Shown here: positions 24,288-32,458 of the stretch, piece after piece | Numbering within the stretch: position 1 is the first letter of the stretch | Layout of the letters: the number at the start of each line of letters is the position of its first letter | Source: 21-14-0-10-47-8 sp966211455 | GTDB taxonomy: Bacteria > Bdellovibrionota > Bdellovibrionia > Bdellovibrionales > Bdellovibrionaceae | NCBI GenBank assembly: GCA_966211455.1 | Contig: CBIHNI010000011.1 | Span: 62,001-126,000 of the forward strand | Direction of reading: 5' to 3' | DNA: 64,000 bases | Position numbers and translations under genes: made by a program | Notes under the pieces: generated by a model | Databases searched by the model: none | What the model was told of the DNA's origin: nothing | What the model saw: only the letters and a program-made list of their open reading frames with translations

Positions 24288-25496
24288 ATGCCAACACCAT
24301 CTTTTGATTTTAAGTTGTTTCAAACCGAAGGGGAAAACTTTCTCACAGGCTTGGTCCACGAGCTGGAAGAGCTGGGGATCCCGGCCCGGTTTTTGTTTTC
24401 GGACCATCTATGTTTCCGCGTTTCAAGCCTGCAAGAGTACGCATTCTATAAAGATCAACTGCTTCCGCACGCAGAGCTTCTGACCGAAGCCATGGTAAAC
24501 GGTCGCCCAATCTGCACCTTCAAGCTGGACGAGCCCTTTCAGACCGACTCGCACACGGTGAAACTTCTTGAGCTCCCCGCGCCAAAACCTGGCACTTTGT
24601 ACGACTGTGGATTCGAGCATGCCGAATTCGTGATCAGCGAAAGTTTTGAGACTTTCGCCGCTCGGTTTCCGCAACTTCACTTCAAGCATCCGGGAAAAAA
24701 GACGCTGAACCTCGAGCTTTGTCTTGAGCTTGTGGGAAAGCAGGCCAAGTTTCATCATCATTCACTGGAGCAAGTGATCGAAATCGAAGAAGCCAACATC
24801 CGGCATATCATTTTTGATTTCGATGGCACCTTGATCAAATCGCGCGAAGCGATTTACGAAATCAATCGCCGGGTCTTTTCGAAAATTCTCAACCGCGAAG
24901 TCTCGCCACAAGAGGCGATCGAAAAATTCCACCCCGAATTTTCAAAACTTTTTGAAGCTTTTGGCGTGTCATGTCCGATCCGGAAAGCCGAAGCAAATTT
25001 AGAGTGGAGCCTGACTTCGGATCAGCTCTCTTACGAATTGTTTGATGGCGTGCGGGAACTTTTGCTGGATCTCAAAGAGAGAGGTTTCACTTTGCATCTT
25101 TGGACCGCCCGAGATGAGCGCTCGGCCCGAAAAATTTTGCAGGACCACCGATTGGAAGATTTCTTTCTGACGCTCAGTTTTGCAACCGAAGTGAAGTCCA
25201 AGCCCCACTCTAGCAGCTTGCGCTTTGACTGGAAGTCCGCCTGCAATCATCAAATTCTGGTGATCGGCGACAGTCCTTCAGACATGATTGGATCCAAGAA
25301 TATCCAAGCCTTGGCTGGTGCAGCTTTATGGGACCCACACGCCAAACCGGATGCGCTGATCGCGGCCGGCGCGGATCTTTTCTTTCATCATGTCGAAGAT
25401 ATCAGATCTTATACCGATGAAGAATCAATCCGTGAGTTGGATCATAAGGAGAAACGTCGCCCAATCAGGCGGCTTGGGAAGGATCAGCCTGTGTAA
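24288..25496 (+). CDS. Fusion of YecM (VOC) domain and HAD hydrolase
   Basis: A 402-residue protein. Residues 1-165 match YecM, a vicinal-oxygen-chelate protein (CFRVSSL, NGRPICTFKLDEP, HAEFVI). Residues 170-370 are a HAD hydrolase with motif I DFDGT (Asp177, Asp179), motif II LWTARD and motif IV GDSPSDMIG. YecM normally stands alone at about 190 residues, so the fusion suggests that the VOC domain binds or prepares the substrate of the phosphatase. Substrate unknown. Its 3' end overlaps the convergent kinase gene by 32 bases. Confidence 0.8.
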   Translation: MPTPSFDFKLFQTEGENFLTGLVHELEELGIPARFLFSDHLCFRVSSLQEYAFYKDQLLPHAELLTEAMVNGRPICTFKLDEPFQTDSHTVKLLELPAPKPGTLYDCGFEHAEFVISESFETFAARFPQLHFKHPGKKTLNLELCLELVGKQAKFHHHSLEQVIEIEEANIRHIIFDFDGTLIKSREAIYEINRRVFSKILNREVSPQEAIEKFHPEFSKLFEAFGVSCPIRKAEANLEWSLTSDQLSYELFDGVRELLLDLKERGFTLHLWTARDERSARKILQDHRLEDFFLTLSFATEVKSKPHSSSLRFDWKSACNHQILVIGDSPSDMIGSKNIQALAGAALWDPHAKPDALIAAGADLFFHHVEDIRSYTDEESIRELDHKEKRRPIRRLGKDQPV

Positions 25497-26916
25497 CGTT
25501 TGGGACAGGCAAAGATAAGGTGAATCGAGTGTGGCCCGTTTCGCTGTCGTAACGAAGATCTCCGTGATGTTCGGCCGCGATTTTGTGGGAGATGCTCAGC
25601 CCCAGTCCGGTACCCTTTCCGACCGCCTTGGTGGTAAAGAACGGATTCATCATCTTTTCAACAATATCGGTTGGAATTCCGCGTCCACTGTCGGTCACCT
25701 GAAGAACGATCCGATTGGATTCAGCTCGCACTTCCAAGCGGATCCATTTTTCTGTTTGCTCTTCGATGGCATCGCTGGCGTTCCCGATCAGGTTCAGTAG
25801 AATCTGCAGAATTTCCGCCGGACGACAGCGCACTGACAAGTTCGCTGGGCAATCAACCTGCAATGGGGTTTCATTTTTGCGCAGCTTTTCCGAGCAAAGC
25901 TCGATGGCGTCGTTGACGATCGAAGCCACCTGCGTTTCTTCCATTTCGTCGTGCGAAGATTCGCGCGAAACCGTGCGCAGGCCTTTGATGATCTTTGAAA
26001 TTCGCCGGGCCGTGACATCGATCCGGGCCAACATCACCCGCATTTTTTCGATATCAAGCGGCTGCCTATCCAAAGCCTTGATCATCATCGAGGTGTTGCC
26101 AATCACGGCGGTCAAAGGATTGTTGATCTCGTGCGCGATGCCGCTAGACATCTCGCCCAAGACAGAAAGCTTCGCCGAAGCGACCAGGCTTTCTTGCTGC
26201 GACAAGATGGTTTCATTGGCCGAGGTCAGCTCTTGGGTTCGCCGTGCGACCAGATACTCGATATGGTTTAAGTTCGAATTCAGCTGCGCTTTGGTGCGGC
26301 TGAAAGCCAGAAGCTCGAGCTTGGCGTGATGAATGGAGAAGAACAAAACGATGTCTTCAAATACGACCCAGGCCGAATGTTCGACAGCCCGCCACGGGTC
26401 GGCGCTTAAGACCCCGTAGACACTTTCAGGCCACAACATTCCCCGAAAGAAATGATCCATGCCGGTGATGGCAGTCGCGACCACCACCAAGCGGATGTCG
26501 TTGTAAAAAGCCAAGAAAGCCAAAGATCCGAAAATGTGAAAATGGGTTTCGATGCGGCCGCCCGTCAGATGAATGAAAAGAATGGAATACAACATCTGAC
26601 AGAGCATGATCATCCACTGATTGATCTTTCGCCCCGGCTGCTGAAGCACCATCAAGATCGGTGGCAAGGACAGCATCGCACCCAAGAACAATGCCGCGTA
26701 GATATGAACATGCGTCGCGCTTTGCTGGCCGGCCCAGGTCAAGGGCGAGATACAAAAGGCCAAAACCAAAGCCAGCATGTATTGAAAACCAAATAAAATC
26801 GCAAACAGCCGATCATGCCGAACGGCGCGCTTTTGCAGAAAGCTTTGATAGTGCTCGGATGTTTCCTTTTCGATCCCGGCGGAAATCGACGAGGATTCTA
26901 ATTGCGGCTGATCCAC
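25465..26916 (-). CDS. Sensor histidine kinase with membrane sensor domain
   Basis: A 483-residue kinase. About six membrane segments (residues 40-200) include GGRIETHFHIFGSLAFL, a pattern seen in several uncharacterised bacterial kinases. A short coiled linker leads to the H-box SGIAHEINNPLTAVIG and the ATPase boxes (DSGRGIP, NPFFTTK, GTGLGLSI). The GTG at 26916 is preferred because GAAGGAG lies exactly 5 bases upstream; the ATG at 26931 contains that site and has none of its own. It overlaps the RedB-like gene upstream by 19 bases. No response regulator is adjacent. Confidence 0.85.
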   Translation of the reverse strand: MDQPQLESSSISAGIEKETSEHYQSFLQKRAVRHDRLFAILFGFQYMLALVLAFCISPLTWAGQQSATHVHIYAALFLGAMLSLPPILMVLQQPGRKINQWMIMLCQMLYSILFIHLTGGRIETHFHIFGSLAFLAFYNDIRLVVVATAITGMDHFFRGMLWPESVYGVLSADPWRAVEHSAWVVFEDIVLFFSIHHAKLELLAFSRTKAQLNSNLNHIEYLVARRTQELTSANETILSQQESLVASAKLSVLGEMSSGIAHEINNPLTAVIGNTSMMIKALDRQPLDIEKMRVMLARIDVTARRISKIIKGLRTVSRESSHDEMEETQVASIVNDAIELCSEKLRKNETPLQVDCPANLSVRCRPAEILQILLNLIGNASDAIEEQTEKWIRLEVRAESNRIVLQVTDSGRGIPTDIVEKMMNPFFTTKAVGKGTGLGLSISHKIAAEHHGDLRYDSETGHTRFTLSLPVPNVTQADPSQAA

Positions 26917-27539
26917 CCGAACTCCTTCCATAGAGAAATGGGCTTTGTCTCAAAAGAGCATCCAAACACCGAAACGGATGAGGGCACCTGCGCTTTCGCC
27001 TTTTCGATGGCAGTCAAGATCGCCATCTGCCCGATCGCGGCCCCGGCATGGCCCCGCGAAGCCGTGATACCGCCTTCAAAAAGAAGCCCACCTTGTTCCG
27101 AGTAAAGATACGTCTGACCCGAGGTCTTTGCCCCAAACACAGGAGCTTCAAGATTCTTGGGATCGTCGTAAAGCTTGGCGGAAGGAATCTGCCTCTGCAC
27201 GCTTTTCCAAAGATCCGAACCTTGCTCGCCTTCGGGACGAAGCGGATTGCTTTCAAAGACAATATGGATTTCGGCTCGCGAGCCAATCTTCATCGCAAGG
27301 CGCGCCAGCTCGTACACCGTCGCTTGCGAGCAGCTGCACTGGGGATGAAGAAAGGTCACCAACTGTGGAAGCCGTCCCCGAAACTTGAGCTGAGACTGAG
27401 CCGGCCACCGGGAGGGCGCATGGGCCTTGGCGCCAGCGGTTTGAGAGTAACGCCCCAGCTGAACGAAGCCTGCCAGCAGTACAACGACCCAAAGCCCTAG
27501 AAAGATTTTCATGCTGGAAGAAGGACCGCTTGCGTTCAT
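26898..27539 (-). CDS. RedB-like thioredoxin-fold membrane-anchored protein
   Basis: A 213-residue protein with one N-terminal membrane anchor (about residues 10-30). It carries a thioredoxin-like motif FLHPQCSCSQAT, in which a C-x-C replaces C-x-x-C, as in RedB-like proteins of related bacteria. It may be a periplasmic redox or copper protein. The ATG at 27539 has AGGA 5 bases upstream; longer versions have no ribosome site. It is the first gene of a unit with the histidine kinase. Confidence 0.65.
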   Translation of the reverse strand: MNASGPSSSMKIFLGLWVVVLLAGFVQLGRYSQTAGAKAHAPSRWPAQSQLKFRGRLPQLVTFLHPQCSCSQATVYELARLAMKIGSRAEIHIVFESNPLRPEGEQGSDLWKSVQRQIPSAKLYDDPKNLEAPVFGAKTSGQTYLYSEQGGLLFEGGITASRGHAGAAIGQMAILTAIEKAKAQVPSSVSVFGCSFETKPISLWKEFGWISRN

Positions 27540-27759
27540 GCATATCCTATCGACAGAACGCAGGTGAAAATAGAGACGAAAATAAATCGGGCCACTGTCA
27601 GAATCTTCTGACGCCAATTTTAAACCCCTTTGAATCATTGGAAAAACTGAAATTATTTAGCCAGACGACAAGATGATCCAGCTTTTCTTGGCATTTGGAA
27701 ATCAAGATGAAACAGTTTTTTCTTTGCCGTCCCACTATAAAACCTTGACCGAAGATCCC

Positions 27760-27779
27760 TAGGTAGGTATACCTACCTA
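27760..27779. promoter_or_regulatory. TetR operator, perfect 20-bp palindrome
   Basis: TAGGTAGGTATACCTACCTA is a perfect palindrome ending 2 bases before the regulator start codon. This size and position fit an autoregulatory TetR operator. It occupies the place where the ribosome site should be. Confidence 0.8.
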
Positions 27780-27781
27780 AT

Positions 27782-28354
27782 ATGAAGAAGGTCAAACTTG
27801 ACGCTAAAGAAAAGATCCTAAAATGCGCAGTCCAGTTGCTGCGTCAGTCGGGCCTCAAAGGCCTGGGCCAGCTGCAGGTGGCAAAAAGTGCGGAAGTTTC
27901 ACAAGGAAATCTGACTTATCATTTCCCGAAGCGATCCGATCTGGTCTTGGCCGTCGCCGAACGCGCCATCCAACCCATCTGGGACCTGGTCCGCAAAAAC
28001 GAAGGCGGTCGGGAACAAGATCCCGAGTCTTTCGTGATGAAGATCGTCAAAGATATCCTGCAGGATTCACAAAGAACGCGAGCACTTTTGGGATTGCTGG
28101 TTGAATCCGACGACAACGACGAGCTTTTAAAGAACATGTCCAAACTGTCCATCGAAGAGCGCGATCTGATCGCCACCCTGCTGGGCGCGAACCCCAAAGA
28201 TCCCGAAGTCATTTTGCTGCAATCGACTTTGTTCGGGCTTGCGATCCAGCAGTATCTGCACCGCAAATCGAAAAGCGATTTTGATCTCACCAAGGCTTTG
28301 GACACATTGGCACAAAAAGAAAAGCTGAAATTGAAGAAAAAGGAGAGAGCATGA
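27782..28354 (+). CDS. TetR-family transcriptional regulator
   Basis: A 190-residue protein with an N-terminal TetR HTH (KEKILKCAVQLL, VAKSAEVSQGNLTYHFPKRS) and a helical ligand domain. It is the first gene of an operon with a sterol-desaturase-like enzyme and an SDR, each overlapping the next by 4 bases (ATGA), so it probably senses the lipid they process. The palindrome at 27760-27779 should be its operator. No ribosome site is present, so the message may be leaderless. Confidence 0.88.
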   Translation: MKKVKLDAKEKILKCAVQLLRQSGLKGLGQLQVAKSAEVSQGNLTYHFPKRSDLVLAVAERAIQPIWDLVRKNEGGREQDPESFVMKIVKDILQDSQRTRALLGLLVESDDNDELLKNMSKLSIEERDLIATLLGANPKDPEVILLQSTLFGLAIQQYLHRKSKSDFDLTKALDTLAQKEKLKLKKKERA

Positions 28355-29169
28355 GCCTCTTAGAGCTTGTCAAAATCAAAGCCTTGTTTGCCGAGACCTT
28401 TATTTTGGTGGTCGGATATTACTTTCTTCGCACTGTGATTTTTGCCGGGCTTGCCAGCAAGTTCCTAGAAAGCTCGAAACTCGCCAAACTGAAAAAGGTC
28501 TACCAAATCCCGATCGAGCGCGCCCAGATCATGACTGAACTGGGTTCGAACGTCGTTATTCTGCTTTTCGACGCACTGATTGCGGCTTTGCTGCTTTACT
28601 TTGATTTGTTTCGGAGCAGTTCGGATGAAGCTTTCGCTTTTTTTTCGACTTTCTTATTGATGTTTGTTTGGCTCGAGATTTGGTTTTACATCAGTCACCG
28701 CCTTTTGCATCACCGGGCTCTTTATTTTATTCACGCCCAACACCACCAAGCCAAGGTCACCGGCCCCCTGACCGCTTTGTCTTTTTCTTTGTTCGAGCGC
28801 GTGATCTTGATGTTAGGAGCGACGGCTTTACCCGCCCTGTTGTCGTTTTGGTTTCCGCTTTCATTTACCGGATACGCCTTCTACTTTACGGTGAACTATG
28901 CGCTGAATATTTTCGCTCATCTCAACGTCGAATTGATTCCACCTTCATGGCTGCAGCGGCCGTGGGGACGAGTTCTGAATGCGACCTCTTTCCATGCGCT
29001 TCACCACGGGCGATACAATGGCCACTTTGGACTCTTCACCCCGTTTCTGGATCGGATCTTTGGAACTGATTTCACCGATTACCGCGAAGTCCAAAAAGAA
29101 GCTTACCAAGGCCGCGGCCTGCAGCGCGTGGGACAAAGATTGAACACGGAAACGGCGCCAGAGCTATGA
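28351..29169 (+). CDS. Sterol desaturase / fatty-acid hydroxylase family enzyme
   Basis: A 272-residue membrane protein with four to five helices and the di-iron histidine clusters HRLLHH, HAQHH and HALHHGRYNGHFG of the fatty-acid hydroxylase superfamily. It would hydroxylate or desaturate a membrane lipid using oxygen. GGAGAG inside the end of the TetR gene provides its ribosome site and the two overlap by 4 bases. The SDR downstream may act on the same product. Confidence 0.88.
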   Translation: MSLLELVKIKALFAETFILVVGYYFLRTVIFAGLASKFLESSKLAKLKKVYQIPIERAQIMTELGSNVVILLFDALIAALLLYFDLFRSSSDEAFAFFSTFLLMFVWLEIWFYISHRLLHHRALYFIHAQHHQAKVTGPLTALSFSLFERVILMLGATALPALLSFWFPLSFTGYAFYFTVNYALNIFAHLNVELIPPSWLQRPWGRVLNATSFHALHHGRYNGHFGLFTPFLDRIFGTDFTDYREVQKEAYQGRGLQRVGQRLNTETAPEL

Positions 29170-29930
29170 AGCATGCACTGATCACCGGCGCCAGCGAAGG
29201 GATCGGCCGCGCCTTCGCCCAGAAACTGGCGACGCAGGGATACGCGGTCACGGCCATCGCCCGAAATGAAAAGCGTCTGCAAGAGCTGATGCAGGAGTTA
29301 GGTGGCGGGCATTCTTATCTACCGGCAGATCTGTCGAAGACTGAAGATACGGCTCGTATTGTTAAGACCTTAACCACAAAGAAGTTCGATCTTCTGGTCA
29401 ACAATGCCGGCATCGGGGTGTACGGCACCTTCAATGAAGCGGAAGCTTTGCAGATCGACGCGATGATGGAAATCAACTGCCACAGCCTGATGAGCTTGTC
29501 GCAAGCCTTCTTGCAAACGGCGACAAACGGAGATGCGCTGATCAATGTCTCTTCCACCGCTTCATTCTTACCGATGCCGGTGACCAGCGTTTATGGTGCT
29601 TCGAAGGCTTTCGTCACGGCGCTTACGGAAAATCTTTGGTACGAAGAACGTTCGAAAGGTGTCTACGTGATGGCTCTTTGCCCCGGCATGACCGAATCCA
29701 AATTTCATCAGCGTGCGGGCGGACATGAAGGTCAGATCCCGAAATGGTTTTCGCAAACCCCCGAGCAGGTGGTCGATATCGCGCTTCGCGCTTTAAAGAA
29801 AAGATCGCAGCCGGTTGTTGTCTGCGGCCCGCAAAAGCCTTTGATTTTTCTTTCCAAGTTTCTTCCGCGAAAATGGGTGATCTGGACGGCGGGAAAAGTC
29901 CTGGATTGGGGTCTAGCAAGATCCCGGTAG
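29166..29930 (+). CDS. Short-chain dehydrogenase/reductase
   Basis: A 254-residue classical SDR: cofactor motif TGASEGIG, NNAG, catalytic Ser in NVSSTAS and YGASK. A basic C-terminal extension with a hydrophobic patch fits membrane-associated lipid reductases. It overlaps the desaturase gene by 4 bases and ends the TetR-controlled operon. Likely oxidises or reduces a lipid hydroxyl or keto group; substrate unknown. Confidence 0.88.
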   Translation: MKHALITGASEGIGRAFAQKLATQGYAVTAIARNEKRLQELMQELGGGHSYLPADLSKTEDTARIVKTLTTKKFDLLVNNAGIGVYGTFNEAEALQIDAMMEINCHSLMSLSQAFLQTATNGDALINVSSTASFLPMPVTSVYGASKAFVTALTENLWYEERSKGVYVMALCPGMTESKFHQRAGGHEGQIPKWFSQTPEQVVDIALRALKKRSQPVVVCGPQKPLIFLSKFLPRKWVIWTAGKVLDWGLARSR

Positions 29931-30116
29931 CGCCCGACCTCAAGACAGAGAGGATGGCTTAATCCGATGTCCAAAGGCACCGACAAAATATCCATCTTGC
30001 GATTCAATCGATGAACACGGACTGTCCCGACCGCTTTGATTCGTTCACGGATTCAAAGTTTGAAATAGAGCGGCTGGGTTGACTCTGCCCTCAGGCCTGG
30101 GGATGATCAAGAAGGC

Positions 30117-30533
30117 ATGGATACATTTGGCGATCAGATTATCAAGGACCCCCAACCGAGCCCGAAATCCTTCGGCTGGACCTTCACTTTTCTTTTGACG
30201 CTTCTGACGATCGCCGCTTTTTTTAGGGATCACCAAATCTGGATGTTTTGGCTTTCTTTGGCCACGGCTCTTTTTCTGGTGACTTTGCGAAAGGCCCATT
30301 GGCTGCAAACGCCGGCCTGGCTTTGGCACAAGCTGGGGCTCTTCCTTCATCGCATCGTTTCGCCGGTGATTCTTTTTTTGATGTTTTATCTGATCTTTAC
30401 GCCCTTCGGATTTTTGTACCGGGTCTTTGGCGTGAAATTGCTGGATTTGAAAATCGATCGGAAAGCCGATTCTTACTGGAAAAAGCACGAGACCGAATCG
30501 ATCTCTTACGAGTCCTTGAAAAATCAATTTTAA
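30117..30533 (+). CDS. SxtJ-family membrane protein
   Basis: A 138-residue protein with about three membrane segments; the run FLHRIVSPVILFLMFYLI and TPFGFLYRVFG fits the SxtJ family. In saxitoxin clusters sxtJ stands between the carbamoyltransferase sxtI and sxtK. Here the next two genes are a DUF5989 protein (SxtK-type) and an SxtI-type carbamoyltransferase, so the same trio is present. AAGAAGG precedes the ATG. The trio probably modifies a cell-surface or secreted product; saxitoxin itself is not implied. Confidence 0.85.
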   Translation: MDTFGDQIIKDPQPSPKSFGWTFTFLLTLLTIAAFFRDHQIWMFWLSLATALFLVTLRKAHWLQTPAWLWHKLGLFLHRIVSPVILFLMFYLIFTPFGFLYRVFGVKLLDLKIDRKADSYWKKHETESISYESLKNQF

Positions 30534-30545
30534 GATGGGTGGCCT

Positions 30546-30695
30546 GTGCAACTGATTGCTGAAATTTGGAAGTACATGCGGGTTCGAAAAAAATACTGGC
30601 TGTTGCCGGTGCTTTTGGTAATCGGGATTTTTGGCGCTTTGATTTTTATTTCGAAAGGAACTGCGGTTGCACCCTTCATTTACACCCTTTTTTAG
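30546..30695 (+). CDS. DUF5989 (SxtK-like) small membrane protein
   Basis: A 49-residue protein with one membrane segment: starts MQLIAEIWKYMRVRKKYWLL and contains ISKGTAVAPFIYTLF, the DUF5989 pattern. It is too short for most gene finders. The start is GTG at 30546 with GGGTGG upstream. It sits 12 bases after the SxtJ-like gene and 3 bases before the carbamoyltransferase, the order expected for this cassette. Confidence 0.85.
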   Translation: MQLIAEIWKYMRVRKKYWLLPVLLVIGIFGALIFISKGTAVAPFIYTLF

Positions 30696-30698
30696 CGC

Positions 30699-32456
30699 AT
30701 GAAAATTTTAGGCTTATCTTGTTATTATCATGATAGCGCCGCCGCCCTTGTCATTGACGGCCAGGTGATCACGGCCGCACAAGAAGAGCGCTTCACGCGA
30801 AAGAAGCAGGATCCCGGTTTTCCTTTGCAAGCCGCCCGGTTCTGTCTGGCTTCGCAGGGTTTAAAAATCGAGGATCTGGACGAAATCGTTTTTTACGAAA
30901 AGCCGCTTTTAAAATTTGAACGTCTTTTGCAAACGTACCTGGCTTTCGCCCCGCGTGGCTTTCCAAGCTTTCGCAAAGCCCTACCGATTTGGGTCAGAGA
31001 AAAACTTTTTCAGCGCCGCAATCTGGAAGAAGCCATCCTCGAGGTCGACGATTCTTCGCCGCGAAATGAAATTCTTTTTTCGGAGCATCATCTTTCACAC
31101 GCGGCCAGCGCCTTTTATCCTTCGCCTTTTCAGCAAGCGGCGGTCTTAACCATGGACGGGGTCGGCGAATGGGCGACGACCGCCACTTTTGATGGCGATG
31201 GGGTCTCGCTTCGTCCGCTGAAAGAGATCCGGTTTCCGCACTCGCTGGGACTTTTGTATTCGGCCTTTACGGCTTACACCGGCTTTAAAGTGAATTCGGG
31301 CGAATACAAACTGATGGGGCTAGCACCTTACGGAAAGCCGAGATTCGCGCAGGCGATTTTTGAGAATCTGATCGATCTGAAAGCGGACGGAAGCTTCCGT
31401 CTGAATATGGATTACTTTGATTATTGCACGGGTTTGACAATGACGAACTCCAAGTTCGATTCACTTTTTGGAGGACCTGGCCGAAAACCCGAATCTCCCC
31501 TTTCCCAACGTGAAATGGATTTGGCCGCTTCGATCCAAGCCGTGTGCGAAGAGGTGGTTCTTCGTCTGGCAAAAAGTCTGCGGCAAGATTCCGGTCGAAA
31601 AAATCTCTGCCTTGCCGGTGGTGTCGCCTTGAACTGTGTCGCCAACGGTCGCTTGTGGCGAGAAGGTCTTTTCGAAAATATCTGGGTGCAGCCCGCGGCC
31701 GGCGATGCCGGCGGAGCCCTGGGGGCGGCTTTGTTCGTCGCGCATTTAAAAGGGGCCAAGCGCCAACTGCGACCAGACCGCGATGGCATGCGCGGAAGTT
31801 TTCTGGGACCCGCCTTCACATCCGCCGAGACCGAATCACGTCTGCGCGCCATGGGGGCCGTGCTGCAGACATTTTCCTTTGATCAGCTGAAGGTGAAAAC
31901 CGCCAGGCTTCTGGCCGATGGCCAGGCCGTCGGTTGGGCTCGTGGCGCGATGGAGTTCGGCCCCAGAGCTTTGGGAGCACGCTCGATCCTGGCCGACCCC
32001 CGACCTGCGGAGATGCAAAAGAATTTGAATTTAAAAATCAAATTTCGGGAAAGCTTTCGCCCCTTCGCTCCGGCTGTGCTCGCCGATCGCGTGCAAGAGT
32101 GCTTTGAATTCAAAGGATCCAGCGATTACATGCAGATGGTGGCAAATGCAAAAATTAAAATCCCGGCGGTCACGCACGTAGATTCGTCGGCCCGGATTCA
32201 AACCGTGCAAAGGGAAACAAATCCTGATTTTTATGATTTGATTTCCGAATTCGATCGCTTGACCGGTGTCCCCGTCCTGGTGAACACCAGTTTCAACATT
32301 CGGGGCGAACCGATCGTCAACACCCCAGAAGATGCCTATCGCTGTTTGATGGGAACGGATTTGGATGCCTTAGTGTTCGAAAACTGTTTGCTTTTAAAGA
32401 CGGACCAACCCGAGCATCTCAAAGCCGATTACCGCCACCGGCACGAGCTCGACTGA
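30699..32456 (+). CDS. O-carbamoyltransferase, NodU/CmcH (SxtI) family
   Basis: A 585-residue enzyme with the two-part NodU/CmcH layout. The N-terminal half has GLSCYYHDSAAAL, EERFTRKK and the metal-binding HHLSHAASAFYPS; the C-terminal half has LAGGVALNCVAN, EFGPRALGARSIL and NTSFNIRGEPIV. It moves a carbamoyl group from carbamoyl phosphate to a hydroxyl of a sugar or other acceptor. It belongs to the SxtJ-DUF5989-carbamoyltransferase cassette. The acceptor cannot be read from sequence. Confidence 0.9.
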   Translation: MKILGLSCYYHDSAAALVIDGQVITAAQEERFTRKKQDPGFPLQAARFCLASQGLKIEDLDEIVFYEKPLLKFERLLQTYLAFAPRGFPSFRKALPIWVREKLFQRRNLEEAILEVDDSSPRNEILFSEHHLSHAASAFYPSPFQQAAVLTMDGVGEWATTATFDGDGVSLRPLKEIRFPHSLGLLYSAFTAYTGFKVNSGEYKLMGLAPYGKPRFAQAIFENLIDLKADGSFRLNMDYFDYCTGLTMTNSKFDSLFGGPGRKPESPLSQREMDLAASIQAVCEEVVLRLAKSLRQDSGRKNLCLAGGVALNCVANGRLWREGLFENIWVQPAAGDAGGALGAALFVAHLKGAKRQLRPDRDGMRGSFLGPAFTSAETESRLRAMGAVLQTFSFDQLKVKTARLLADGQAVGWARGAMEFGPRALGARSILADPRPAEMQKNLNLKIKFRESFRPFAPAVLADRVQECFEFKGSSDYMQMVANAKIKIPAVTHVDSSARIQTVQRETNPDFYDLISEFDRLTGVPVLVNTSFNIRGEPIVNTPEDAYRCLMGTDLDALVFENCLLLKTDQPEHLKADYRHRHELD

Positions 32457-32458
32457 TT

